From: Candidatus Poribacteria bacterium
GTDB taxonomy: Bacteria; Poribacteria; WGA-4E; WGA-3G
Assembly (NCBI GenBank): GCA_028818995.1
Contig: JAPPMR010000309.1
Coordinates: 1-7,493 of the forward strand
Direction of reading: 5' to 3'
Length of the DNA: 7,493 nucleotides
The position numbers and the translations under genes are program-made. Positions 1 to 6,790 of the stretch are shown one piece after another. A model generated the notes under the pieces. The model saw nothing but the letters and a program-made list of their open reading frames with translations, searched no databases and was not told the DNA's origin. Numbering within the stretch: position 1 is the first letter of the stretch; each line of letters begins with the position of its first letter.

Positions 1-271
1 CAAAATCGCCGAGCGTCGTTAAGTTCACATAATCCTTGATACCATCAAATTTAAGTGCTTGCTTTACACGTCCACCGACAATTTCTGGGTTTCCCATTAT
101 CGTTGCATCATTTTCACCCCATATATCTTCAGCAATTCGGTCTTTAATATTTTGCAGATCAAATGTCCAGTAACTCACAAGTCCATCGGTTACGATATTC
201 TTTGCGTCCGTAATACCACACCACCCAACGATGACCACAGAGAGTGTCAGAACAATGATTAGTTTTTTCAT
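1..271 (-). CDS. LamG-fold secreted protein, paralog 1 (3' end cut by window edge)
   Basis: Reading the minus strand from the ATG at 271 gives 90 uninterrupted codons to the left edge, beginning MKKLIIVLTLSVVIVGWCG. This is a basic start plus hydrophobic core, as in an export signal, with possible cleavage after TDA around residue 23. The next part (NIVTDGLVSYWTFD, then WGENDATIMGNP and a LKFDG..DYVNL block) matches the two complete paralogs upstream, so this is the N-terminal part of a LamG/concanavalin-A-like jelly-roll domain. A Shine-Dalgarno-like AAGGA lies just upstream (RC of 278-284 region). It is the third gene in a tandem set, 67 bp after the stop of the preceding one. Such domains generally bind carbohydrate or protein; the ligand here is unknown. 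The Cys at residue 18 is not in a good lipobox (Trp precedes it), so a soluble or surface-exported protein is preferred over a lipoprotein. Confidence 0.85.
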   Translation of the reverse strand, partial: MKKLIIVLTLSVVIVGWCGITDAKNIVTDGLVSYWTFDLQNIKDRIAEDIWGENDATIMGNPEIVGGRVKQALKFDGIKDYVNLTTLGDF

Positions 272-285
272 AACATTTTCCTTTT

Positions 286-323
286 CAAATATGGAAGAAG
301 GTTTATGCTCAAACAGTGTTTGA
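286..323 (-). promoter_or_regulatory. Leader of LamG paralog 1 with a 15-bp palindrome
   Basis: The 67-bp gap between paralogs 2 and 1 contains a block (287-309) that closely matches the block at 2267-2290 in front of paralog 3: AAAT, one varied base, TGGAAGA, one varied base, then GGTTT and nearby GCT. Beside it, 309-323 reads TCAAACAGTGTTTGA, a perfect 7+1+7 inverted repeat. The palindrome could be an operator or an RNA hairpin in a read-through transcript. I see no convincing -35/-10 pair in this gap, so the function is open. Confidence 0.4.
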
Positions 324-338
324 AGAACTTTTTACAAA

Positions 339-1271
339 CTAACGTCTTACCTTTAGTGCGCCCCAGACCGTTGGCAACTTCTGAGTGGGTTCAACGCTGA
401 GACCAATGCCAGATTGAAAATTCTGTAATACCTCTTCATCAGTGAGCATACGATCATAAACACGGACTTCGTCAAAGACACCACGAAAAGACCTTTTTGC
501 CTTACCATTATCATTGATTGCACCAAGAAACACAGGTTGAGTAAACGGTATTAATTTACCAGGGTTTGTAGAATTACCATTGACATCAAACAACTCCCGT
601 ATGCTGTCAATAAAGACTACTTTTTCATACCTTCCTCTATTAAACTCGTCTATATACCTATTATACATATATACAATGTGATGCCATTTATCATCTGAAA
701 TCGGCGCGGAGCGTGTTCTTGCAGAATGACCACACATTTTAACACTATTATCAACATATTCAATGAGAATATTTTCTTCTTTGTGTTCTATACCATCATT
801 TCCTCCTCCTTGAGCAATGTTATTAGGTAAATTATGAAAGTTTGGTGGTTGAATTGTAGCGTTGAGTTGTAAACCCCAACCCTTATCAACCCAACGATTT
901 GCTCCTCCACAGAATTCTTCTATAACTTTGAATAACGTATTCCGTTTATCATAACTGGTTTTTACCCAGAATTCAAAGGAAGAGGGTCCGGCTCGACTTT
1001 GAAAATCGCCGAGATTATCTAAGATCACATAATCCCCTGCGCCATCAAATTTTAGACCTTGTTTCAAATACCCATCAGCTATTTTTGGATTCCCCTTAAT
1101 GGTTGCATCGTTTTCACCCCATACATCTTTAGCAATACCATCATTAACATCATGTAAATCGAAGGTCCAATAACTTACTAACCCATCTGTCACAATAGTT
1201 GCAGCCTGTGTTGTGCCATTTATGGTTATGCTAAACATTATGAGTGTCAAAAGAAACATTAGTTTTTTCAT
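339..1271 (-). CDS. LamG-fold secreted protein, paralog 2
   Basis: Predicted 310-residue exported protein. An in-frame ATG exists 24 bases further upstream (1295), but AGGAG at 1280-1284 lies 8 nt before the ATG at 1271, and that start gives a clean signal peptide (MKKLMFLLTLIMFSITINGTTQA, cleavage near residue 23). The mature part opens with IVTDGLVSYWTFD. It continues with WGENDATIKGNP, FEFWVKTS, DDKWHHIVYMYN and FDEVRVYDRMLTDEEV, the typical strand pattern of a LamG/concanavalin-A-like jelly roll (Laminin_G_3 type) spanning roughly residues 28-285. Two cysteines (about 121 and 180) match a pair in paralog 3 and could form a disulfide. The last residues, LSVEPTQKLPTVWGALKVRR, are almost identical to the end of paralog 3 and lie outside the domain. 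The gene starts 32 bp after the paralog 3 stop, so co-transcription is likely. Family call is firm; ligand and role are unknown. Confidence 0.9.
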   Translation of the reverse strand: MKKLMFLLTLIMFSITINGTTQAATIVTDGLVSYWTFDLHDVNDGIAKDVWGENDATIKGNPKIADGYLKQGLKFDGAGDYVILDNLGDFQSRAGPSSFEFWVKTSYDKRNTLFKVIEEFCGGANRWVDKGWGLQLNATIQPPNFHNLPNNIAQGGGNDGIEHKEENILIEYVDNSVKMCGHSARTRSAPISDDKWHHIVYMYNRYIDEFNRGRYEKVVFIDSIRELFDVNGNSTNPGKLIPFTQPVFLGAINDNGKAKRSFRGVFDEVRVYDRMLTDEEVLQNFQSGIGLSVEPTQKLPTVWGALKVRR

Positions 1272-1303
1272 CACGATTTCTCCTTTGGGTGACATTTTGC
1301 AAG

Positions 1304-2248
1304 CTACCGTCTCGCCTTCAGTGCACCCCAGACCGTTGGCAACTTCTGAGCGGGTTCAACACTGAGCGGGTTTCCAGCTTCATAATTCCGTATAACTTCT
1401 TCCTGAGTTAGAGGGCGATTGTAGATACGCACCTCATCTATCAAACCTTTGAAAAATCCCTCCGCCTTACCACGATTGTTTCCCGCGCCAAGATAGACAG
1501 GTTCTGTGAATGACACGAAATTGCCTGGATTCACCGATCCTTTTGACCTCGTTTTCCATTGCCATCTTCCGTCCATAGCGATGGCAGTTTCTCTCCACAT
1601 TTCGCCTGCTTCATCTTCATAGGGTGCACCCTTTACATAAACCAAGTGGTGCCATTCACCATCCGATGTTTGGAACGGCCAGCCACCTGCTGTAGCTCTA
1701 CAACCATGTGCTCCACTTTTATGAGCGAAATATATCAGTACATTTCCATCTTTGAAAGGGTAGGAATCCCAACCCCAACGGTCTAAAGGATCTCTTTCAG
1801 CAGGATTAAGATGCCATGCATCATCTCTTTCAATTTTAAGCGTTCTATTGATATCCATTCCCCAAACGGTATAACATTTTAAACCAACTGGATCAATAAC
1901 TTTGAACAACGTTGTCCAATCTTCCTTATCACTTGTTTTGACCCACGCTTCAAATGTGGATGAATGGATTTTGCTTCCAAAATCACCAAGATTTGTCAGA
2001 TTGACGAAATCGCCAGAACCATCTAATTTAATCGCTCTGCCTACAATCCCACCAACAGATTTTGGATTTCCCATTATTGTCGCATCGTTTTCACCCCAGA
2101 CATCTTTTACCGTTTTATCAATAATGTCATCCCGATCAAATGTCCAATGGCTTACAAGACCATCAGTCACTATAGGTTCAGCATACGCGAGGAGTGATAA
2201 CGCAATAATAAACACAATAAATGTTAAAAGAAACATTACTCTTTTCAT
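1304..2248 (-). CDS. LamG-fold secreted protein, paralog 3
   Basis: Predicted 314-residue exported protein and first gene of the minus-strand LamG set. AGGAG (RC of 2258-2262) precedes the ATG by 9 nt. Residues 1-23 form a signal peptide ending AYA before EP. The LamG/concanavalin-A-like domain follows: PIVTDGLVSHWTFD (25-38), WGENDATIMGNP (51-62), STFEAWVKTS (97-106), DGEWHHLVYV (196-205), LIDEVRIYNRPLTQEEV (269-285). Cysteines 125 and 183 match the pair in paralog 2. The middle (about 120-235) is much less similar to paralog 2 than the ends are, which suggests divergence of ligand-facing loops. The C-terminal tail LSVEPAQKLPTVWGALKARR is shared with paralog 2. A promoter is predicted at 2309-2337, divergent from the NHL gene. 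Such domains often act in adhesion or glycan binding; that is family knowledge, not shown here. Confidence 0.9.
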   Translation of the reverse strand: MKRVMFLLTFIVFIIALSLLAYAEPIVTDGLVSHWTFDRDDIIDKTVKDVWGENDATIMGNPKSVGGIVGRAIKLDGSGDFVNLTNLGDFGSKIHSSTFEAWVKTSDKEDWTTLFKVIDPVGLKCYTVWGMDINRTLKIERDDAWHLNPAERDPLDRWGWDSYPFKDGNVLIYFAHKSGAHGCRATAGGWPFQTSDGEWHHLVYVKGAPYEDEAGEMWRETAIAMDGRWQWKTRSKGSVNPGNFVSFTEPVYLGAGNNRGKAEGFFKGLIDEVRIYNRPLTQEEVIRNYEAGNPLSVEPAQKLPTVWGALKARR

Positions 2249-2266
2249 TATAATTCTCTCCTTGGT

Positions 2267-2290
2267 AAATGTGGAAGACGGTTTGACGCT
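2267..2290 (-). repeat. Duplicated leader block upstream of LamG paralog 3
   Basis: This block lies in the predicted 5' untranslated region of paralog 3, a few bases upstream of its Shine-Dalgarno site, and is the counterpart of 287-309 upstream of paralog 1. The two agree at about 20 of the first 22 positions by eye. It may be a relic of gene duplication that copied the leader with the gene, or a retained regulatory element. Paralog 2 lacks it. Confidence 0.45.
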
Positions 2291-2308
2291 AAAATATTTG
2301 ATAAGATC

Positions 2309-2337
2309 ATGATAACATTTTGGACATTTTTTAGCAA
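2309..2337 (-). promoter_or_regulatory. Predicted sigma70-type promoter for the LamG set
   Basis: On the minus strand, TTGCTA (RC of 2332-2337) is followed after exactly 17 bases by TATCAT (RC of 2309-2314), which is preceded by TGT, an extended -10 element. It would start transcription near 2302 and give a leader of about 54 nt before the ATG at 2248. The -35 matches the consensus only in part, so this is a moderate prediction. Confidence 0.5.
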
Positions 2338-2391
2338 TAAAATTGACTTAAAGGAATGAGTTACGGCTTCCACACATTCTTAATTTAACCC

Positions 2392-2420
2392 TTGACATCC
2401 ATACAGATTACTGGTATTAT
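2392..2420 (+). promoter_or_regulatory. Strong sigma70-type promoter for the NHL-repeat gene
   Basis: A perfect TTGACA (2392-2397) is separated by 17 bases from TATTAT (2415-2420), which has a TGG extended -10 directly before it. Transcription would begin near 2427, leaving a short leader of about 19 nt that contains the AAAGGG Shine-Dalgarno site (2435-2440) 5 nt before the ATG at 2446. The rest of the 197-bp divergent region (2249-2445) holds no gene. Confidence 0.75.
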
Positions 2421-2445
2421 GTAACAAAAACAACAAAGGGCAAGA

Positions 2446-4482
2446 ATGAAAAAGATTACCACCAAATTTCATAAATTTCACCCCTTATTTTTATTCACAA
2501 TTGCACTTCTTCTAAGCACATCTTATAATTCTGCTTTCGCAGTAGACTTTATCCAATTGGAACGTGAATTTTCAGGTAAAGGCTCATCTCAAGGTGCTTT
2601 TAGCAAAGACATTCACCTTGCATTCAAACAGAATATCTATGTGTCTGATACAGAAAACCGACTAATTCAGAAGCTTTCCCCAACTGGCGAATTCCTCTTC
2701 CAAATTCCTTCAGACCCAGAATCTTCCGATAATATCTTGCGAAAACCGGGACACCTCACTGTAGATGACCTTGGCAATATCTATGTCGCCGATATAACAG
2801 CACATCACATCGCTGAAACAACCGATCCGAAAATATATATCTTTGCACCATGTGTCCACAAATTCAATCCCATGGGTGAGTTACAATACACCTATTTTGT
2901 TGACCCTGTTGATGAAAAACCCGGTGTGGTTTTACCTGCCAAAGTTATCATTGATGAAAACGGTAAACCGGCATACGGAATTCAACCTGCTGGACATGAT
3001 CGCGCCCTTCGCGTTGCTGTTAATGCACAAAACCGACTCTTTATTTTAGACGCAAAACGCGGACGTATTCATAAATTTGCTGCAGATGGCAAAAAACTAC
3101 TTACATTCGGTAGATATGGTGCAGGCGATGGTGAATTTGATAGGGATGCTGCAGATATTGCAGTTGATGCTCGCGGAAATGTCTTTGTTGCAGATACGGG
3201 TAATCATCGCGTTGTTAAATATAATAGCGATGGCAAATTTGTCCGTAGTTTCGGCAGAAAGGGACGTGACAACGGTGAATTTGTAAAACCGATGGCACTT
3301 GTCACACTGCCTACAGGTGAGGTTTTAGTCAAGGATGCAAGCCGATTCCGTAGGAAAGTCGGGGGATTGCCTGAGGTTATTGCCCTTTCACCGACATTAA
3401 CGCAGCTCACTGAAAGCACACCCGGCCAAGCGGAACTTGCCGATACAATTAAGAATGCAACCCGTCCGCAATACGGACCGTTTGCACAAAATCCTATTAC
3501 AGATGCTGATACTGCTTCCCTGAACCGTCGTTTGCGATTGCTTGAAGAGGCAGAATATCGCAGATTTTTTGACGACAAAGATTATGATGACGATGAGAAT
3601 GAAGAAGAACTTGCAGAAGAACTAAAACGGGCAGATATTCGCCTGACACTGTTTCATAACGTTATATCACGCATTCAGAAATTTGACAACAACGGTACGT
3701 ATATTGGACGCATTATTTATGAAACAGACCAATTGAGTGAGGAGAAACACGATCTCACTTTTCTTGATTTTGACCCATCAGGCTATCTCTATCTGCGAGA
3801 CACCAGTGACTTCACTATCTCACAATATTCTGTAACTGGATTTACTGTAAAACCTTCCCACATGAATGGCTTTTATAGCACCCGCGTCGCTAATCTTAGC
3901 AACAACTATCTGGAAGATTATGAGGATATTGACTTCTCAACCGATGTTGAAGATAAACTCAACCAGTTGGAACTCAAAAATCTGTTTGGGTGGACGTATA
4001 GTCTTTCTGAACGGTGGCATTTAACTTTTCTTGATGAACTAACATACAGCGAACAGGACGAGCGATATACCACCCCTGCCAAAATAGAGGATAGTTTTGA
4101 CTTTGAGACACAAGCGTTAGAGAATGCATTTGCGGTAAATCTAAAGTATATCACCAACCCGAATCCGTATCGGTATAAGGAATTGAATCTGTCCGTTGGA
4201 CGTGTTGATGGCACTTCTGATCTGACGCAGGACGCTCTTTTTCCTGACCTTAATAAGCAGAGTAGAATTGACACTGGCGATGCAAACTCTACAGTGATTG
4301 AACTCAATTGGGATATCTGGTCACGGACAAACCTCTGGCTACGCTACGCCGATCTCAATCCCGCAGAGACAAGCCGCAATTTTATTCGCAGATTTTACGA
4401 TGTTTCGGGTGATCTGTATGAGGTTTTTGGAAGTCGCAATCAGGCGCGGCAGTTCCTCGGTGAATTCACAATAAAGTTTTAA
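2446..4482 (+). CDS. Exported NHL-repeat protein with beta-rich, possibly outer-membrane, C-terminus
   Basis: Predicted 678-residue protein. Residues 1-32 form a signal peptide (basic start, hydrophobic core, ending AFA before VD). NHL-type beta-propeller repeats follow at about 48-86, 98-150, 186-222, 225-270 and 275-300; the clearest carries GNVFVADTGNHRVVKYNSDGKFVRSFG-like pattern at 244-270. After a linker and a very acidic stretch (376-392, rich in D and E), a sixth repeat appears at about 402-465. The remainder (about 510-678) has alternating aromatic/polar strands separated by short polar turns and ends GEFTIKF, with a terminal Phe, which is typical of outer-membrane beta-barrel proteins. 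NHL propellers generally mediate binding; no catalytic residues are evident. The gene is divergent from the LamG set and followed by a terminator. NHL assignment is firm; the barrel is an inference from strand pattern and the last residue. Confidence 0.85.
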   Translation: MKKITTKFHKFHPLFLFTIALLLSTSYNSAFAVDFIQLEREFSGKGSSQGAFSKDIHLAFKQNIYVSDTENRLIQKLSPTGEFLFQIPSDPESSDNILRKPGHLTVDDLGNIYVADITAHHIAETTDPKIYIFAPCVHKFNPMGELQYTYFVDPVDEKPGVVLPAKVIIDENGKPAYGIQPAGHDRALRVAVNAQNRLFILDAKRGRIHKFAADGKKLLTFGRYGAGDGEFDRDAADIAVDARGNVFVADTGNHRVVKYNSDGKFVRSFGRKGRDNGEFVKPMALVTLPTGEVLVKDASRFRRKVGGLPEVIALSPTLTQLTESTPGQAELADTIKNATRPQYGPFAQNPITDADTASLNRRLRLLEEAEYRRFFDDKDYDDDENEEELAEELKRADIRLTLFHNVISRIQKFDNNGTYIGRIIYETDQLSEEKHDLTFLDFDPSGYLYLRDTSDFTISQYSVTGFTVKPSHMNGFYSTRVANLSNNYLEDYEDIDFSTDVEDKLNQLELKNLFGWTYSLSERWHLTFLDELTYSEQDERYTTPAKIEDSFDFETQALENAFAVNLKYITNPNPYRYKELNLSVGRVDGTSDLTQDALFPDLNKQSRIDTGDANSTVIELNWDIWSRTNLWLRYADLNPAETSRNFIRRFYDVSGDLYEVFGSRNQARQFLGEFTIKF

Positions 4483-4495
4483 GATATTTCAATAC

Positions 4496-4527
4496 AAAGG
4501 CGGGTACAGAAACCCGCCTTTACTTTT
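4496..4527 (+). terminator. Rho-independent-type terminator between the NHL and GNAT genes
   Basis: AAAGGCGGGT (4496-4505) and ACCCGCCTTT (4512-4521) form a perfect 10-bp stem with a 6-nt loop, followed by ACTTTT. It starts 14 bases after the NHL stop. The U-tract is short and interrupted. It ends immediately before the Shine-Dalgarno site of the next gene (AGGA at 4528-4531), so it both ends the NHL transcript and forms part of the leader of the acetyltransferase gene. Confidence 0.75.
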
Positions 4528-4536
4528 AGGAACAAA

Positions 4537-5514
4537 ATGGAATTTCGCGCACTGTATCCTGATGAATTGGAGGCATGGCTTGACCATGTTACCCACGTAT
4601 TTTCAGCAAGCCGCCAGTATTTTTCCAACCATTGGCATAACGATCCGTGGAAAGATGTAGAAGGTATTCGCGTTGCAGTTGATGATGGCAAAATCGTCAG
4701 CACGGTGCGCGTCTTTATCCGAAAGATGTATTTTCACGGTGAATCGATATCCGTTGGCGGTATTGGTGAAGTCAGCACTCGCCCAGAATACCGCACACGT
4801 GGACTTGCAACACAACTCCTTAAAGACTCTATTCAGTTCATGGAAAACCGTCAAATCGCTATCTCCATGCTCCACGGTAGCCAACGTATCTATTCTGTTG
4901 AAGGATGGGAAAGTGTTCCACGTTACTACGCCAAGAAAACCTTTATTGGTAGGAAACAGCGAGAGTGGAACATTCGTCCAGTCAATTTTGAAGATAGCAA
5001 CGAGGTTGCGCAGTTCGCTTCTCTCTATGACTCCTATTCTCGCAAATTCAACGGCACTTTCGTTAGAGATGATGCGGCATATTGGACAGATTGGGTGCAG
5101 ACCGAATCGCCGCAGGCATGGGTTGCTGAACGTGATGGTGTCATTGACGGTTATGTTTCCGTTAGAGGGCGAAATGGAGAATTGGGTGTCAAGGAGTTCG
5201 TTGCGTCAGAGGAATTATTTGCAGAGAATGAGGCAACTGATTTTTTTGAAGCTGTATTGTCTGATGTCATTGCACAGATGGATGCAAAGGAACTTGAAGT
5301 GGAGTATCCCGCGCCGATTGCTGATGGTTTCAATGCCCCGAAGGTTGAGGCGCATGGCAGCACAATGTATCGCGTTATTCTACCCGATCTGTTCCACCCA
5401 AAAATGAGACAAGACCTTTCTGATACACTCCCGGACCTCCTCCATAGTCAATCGGAAACGTTAGCGCAAGACATCAAGTCGCATCATATCTTTTGGCCAA
5501 CTGATGGGTTTTAA
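4537..5514 (+). CDS. GNAT family N-acetyltransferase, Eis-like two-domain form
   Basis: Predicted 325-residue cytoplasmic enzyme with no signal peptide. The N-terminal GNAT domain (about 1-135) contains the acetyl-CoA pyrophosphate-binding motif: VSTRPEYRTRGLATQLL at 79-95, with R86-x-x-G89-x-A91 matching the family R/Q-x-x-G-x-G/A pattern. The segment AISMLHGSQRIYSVEGWESV (108-127), with its F/Y-x-x-x-G-[FW] feature, is usual for the Acetyltransf_9 group. A second GNAT-like half follows (about 140-285, including PQAWVAERDGVIDGYVSVR). In length and order it resembles Eis-type acetyltransferases, but it stops near 325 residues and I cannot see the sterol-carrier-like C-terminal domain of longer members. 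Substrate unknown; amines of small molecules or proteins are typical. No promoter fits in the 54-bp gap upstream, so expression probably depends on read-through past the terminator or on a promoter inside the NHL gene. A same-strand overlapping ORF (4673-5407) is a shadow. Confidence 0.85.
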   Translation: MEFRALYPDELEAWLDHVTHVFSASRQYFSNHWHNDPWKDVEGIRVAVDDGKIVSTVRVFIRKMYFHGESISVGGIGEVSTRPEYRTRGLATQLLKDSIQFMENRQIAISMLHGSQRIYSVEGWESVPRYYAKKTFIGRKQREWNIRPVNFEDSNEVAQFASLYDSYSRKFNGTFVRDDAAYWTDWVQTESPQAWVAERDGVIDGYVSVRGRNGELGVKEFVASEELFAENEATDFFEAVLSDVIAQMDAKELEVEYPAPIADGFNAPKVEAHGSTMYRVILPDLFHPKMRQDLSDTLPDLLHSQSETLAQDIKSHHIFWPTDGF

Positions 5515-5561
5515 ACAGACTGTTTCGGCGCGTTTGGGTAGCGCACTGACCGAGATTAGAT

Positions 5562-6488
5562 TTATGGAGTGATGCTTTCATAGAAGGACACTTGTGGAAA
5601 CCATTGTTTCAGCAATGCTGTTCCTAATGGGTCACGTTTCTCTAAATCTTCAGTTGTTTCAAAGGGTCTACCTTCACCTACATCGAAAAACCAGATTTCC
5701 ACCAATTCTGCCCAGTATTCGAGATAACGTTCTTCATAGAGACGATGATAGATATAGTTATCCCAAATACCTTTTTCAAGTGCGTTTTGGTATGCTTCTT
5801 GAAGTCTTGATGTAAAAGTTGGGTCATGAAAATGCATCATTATATCAATTGCATGTGTAGTTTCATGAACAAAGGTGCGGAGATAACGATTACCTGGATG
5901 ACCTATCTGGCTTACACAGAATCCGTGTAAATGAGGCAAATTGTGTCCAACTATACATGTTGATACACCTTCATCTGCTCTGCCGATATATTTGAGTTCA
6001 GGTACATCTTCCAAATGAAAAGTGAGGATAGTGTAAAATCTCTCTTTCAATGGGTCTCGTAATATCTCCGTGTGTTTACTGGTCATGATTAAAAGTACTT
6101 CTTTTGCTTCTCTAAAAAGCCAATCAGGAACTTGGTCATTACCAATAATTTCAACTCCGTCTGCTACTATTTGGCGTTTAAAGTAAGTTTCTTGTTCTTC
6201 TCCAAATGCCTCTGCAGCAGCAAGTTTTTGTTCATAGAGTTCAATGTTTTCTGGCGTTGGATGTGTTCTTCTTACAGTTTCGTAGTAGGAAATTGAACGT
6301 TCTCTATAAAACGCCATGCTTTGCCATACATCATCAGTGATTTCGGTCACGATATTAGCGGTCGGATCAGTCACTTCTATTCCAACAGTTGTGAGTAGGT
6401 CAAGACTTTCTTTGTTTCCACAACCGATAATAGATAAAACGATTAGGAATAGGACTGATAATTTTCGCGTAACGTCAAACAGATTCAT
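5562..6488 (-). CDS. Lipoprotein with HExxH zinc-metalloprotease-like motif
   Basis: Predicted 308-residue lipoprotein. Starting at the ATG at 6488 gives MNLFDVTRKLSVLFLIVLSIIGC, a textbook lipoprotein signal with lipobox IIGC and lipidated Cys23. A GTG 33 bases upstream (6521) would add 11 residues before the signal and also lacks a Shine-Dalgarno site, so it is less likely. Near the C-terminus, RTFVHETTHAIDIMM carries HExxH (His208-Glu209-x-x-His212). About 50 residues later, EYWAELVEIWFF offers a glutamate (Glu261 in AE) suited as third zinc ligand, as in gluzincins and the anthrax lethal-factor-like (ATLF) group. Four cysteine-poor, charged helices lie before it. The protein would be membrane-anchored and face the periplasm or exterior. 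It follows DUF433 on the same strand with a 63-bp gap and converges on the acetyltransferase gene. The metalloprotease role is inferred from motif geometry only; I do not recognise a named family with certainty. Confidence 0.75.
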   Translation of the reverse strand: MNLFDVTRKLSVLFLIVLSIIGCGNKESLDLLTTVGIEVTDPTANIVTEITDDVWQSMAFYRERSISYYETVRRTHPTPENIELYEQKLAAAEAFGEEQETYFKRQIVADGVEIIGNDQVPDWLFREAKEVLLIMTSKHTEILRDPLKERFYTILTFHLEDVPELKYIGRADEGVSTCIVGHNLPHLHGFCVSQIGHPGNRYLRTFVHETTHAIDIMMHFHDPTFTSRLQEAYQNALEKGIWDNYIYHRLYEERYLEYWAELVEIWFFDVGEGRPFETTEDLEKRDPLGTALLKQWFPQVSFYESITP

Positions 6489-6519
6489 CAAAAATACTAC
6501 TTTAAATGTTTTTGATGGC

Positions 6520-6544
6520 ACATAACATTTTATTTGCGTTATGT
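6520..6544 (-). promoter_or_regulatory. AT-rich inverted repeat between DUF433 and lipoprotein genes
   Basis: ACATAAC (6520-6526) and GTTATGT (6538-6544) form a perfect 7-bp inverted repeat around 11 bases. It lies just after the DUF433 stop and before the lipoprotein start. As RNA it would be a weak hairpin without a clear U-tract, so it is not called a terminator; as DNA it could be a protein-binding site. Confidence 0.3.
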
Positions 6545-6551
6545 AAAGTGA

Positions 6552-6782
6552 TCAGCTATGTTTGGAGGAGAGGTCAACAACGATGTCGTTCTTTAATGCA
6601 CGTGCAGCATAAGCAAGCACCGCCCGAATGCTTTCCTCGCTCAATATCGGATAATCTGCAATAATCTCTTCGTTTGTCATACCGCTCGCCAATAACCCCA
6701 AAATATGTTCAACGCTAAGGCGTGTGCCTTCAACAATCGGTTTTCCACCAAGAATTCCCGGGTTAGCAATTATTCTAACCAT
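6552..6782 (-). CDS. DUF433 family small protein (antitoxin-like)
   Basis: Predicted 76-residue protein. Upstream in-frame ATGs exist at 6800 and 6797, but GGAG (RC of 6791-6794) sits 8 nt before the ATG at 6782, and MVRIIANPG is the usual start of this family. The DUF433 signature is complete: NPGILGGKPIVEGTRLSVEHIL (7-28), then GMTNEEIIADYPILSEESIRAVLAYAA (34-60), a compact helix-turn-helix-like fold. In many bacteria the family is the first gene of a pair with a PIN-like DUF5615 toxin directly downstream. Here the next gene on the strand is a lipoprotein and the 63-bp gap holds no toxin fragment, so this copy looks unpaired. It may act as a DNA-binding regulator, possibly of its own divergent promoter region. 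Family call is strong; function is uncertain. Confidence 0.9.
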   Translation of the reverse strand: MVRIIANPGILGGKPIVEGTRLSVEHILGLLASGMTNEEIIADYPILSEESIRAVLAYAARALKNDIVVDLSSKHS

Positions 6783-6790
6783 AATTATTT

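Noticed and set aside
1902..2312. 136-codon plus-strand ORF opposite LamG paralog 3 and its leader
   Set aside because: It is antisense to a well-supported gene and runs through the predicted LamG promoter; the translation is low-complexity and unrecognised.
3918..4307. 129-codon minus-strand ORF opposite the NHL gene
   Set aside because: Serine-rich antisense translation typical of a shadow of a coding strand; the sense frame has clear domain and strand pattern.
4673..5407. Long (244-codon) plus-strand ORF inside the acetyltransferase gene
   Set aside because: It lies in another frame of a gene with clear GNAT motifs; its translation shows no domain and has no credible ribosome binding site.
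5513..5561. Possible bidirectional terminator between the converging acetyltransferase and lipoprotein genes
   Set aside because: AAACAGACTGTTT (5513-5525) and the GCGC pair further on make only short, weak stems without a U-tract, so no terminator is called.
6489..6521. GTG start extending the lipoprotein by 11 residues
   Set aside because: No Shine-Dalgarno site, and the extension would put extra residues in front of an already complete lipoprotein signal.
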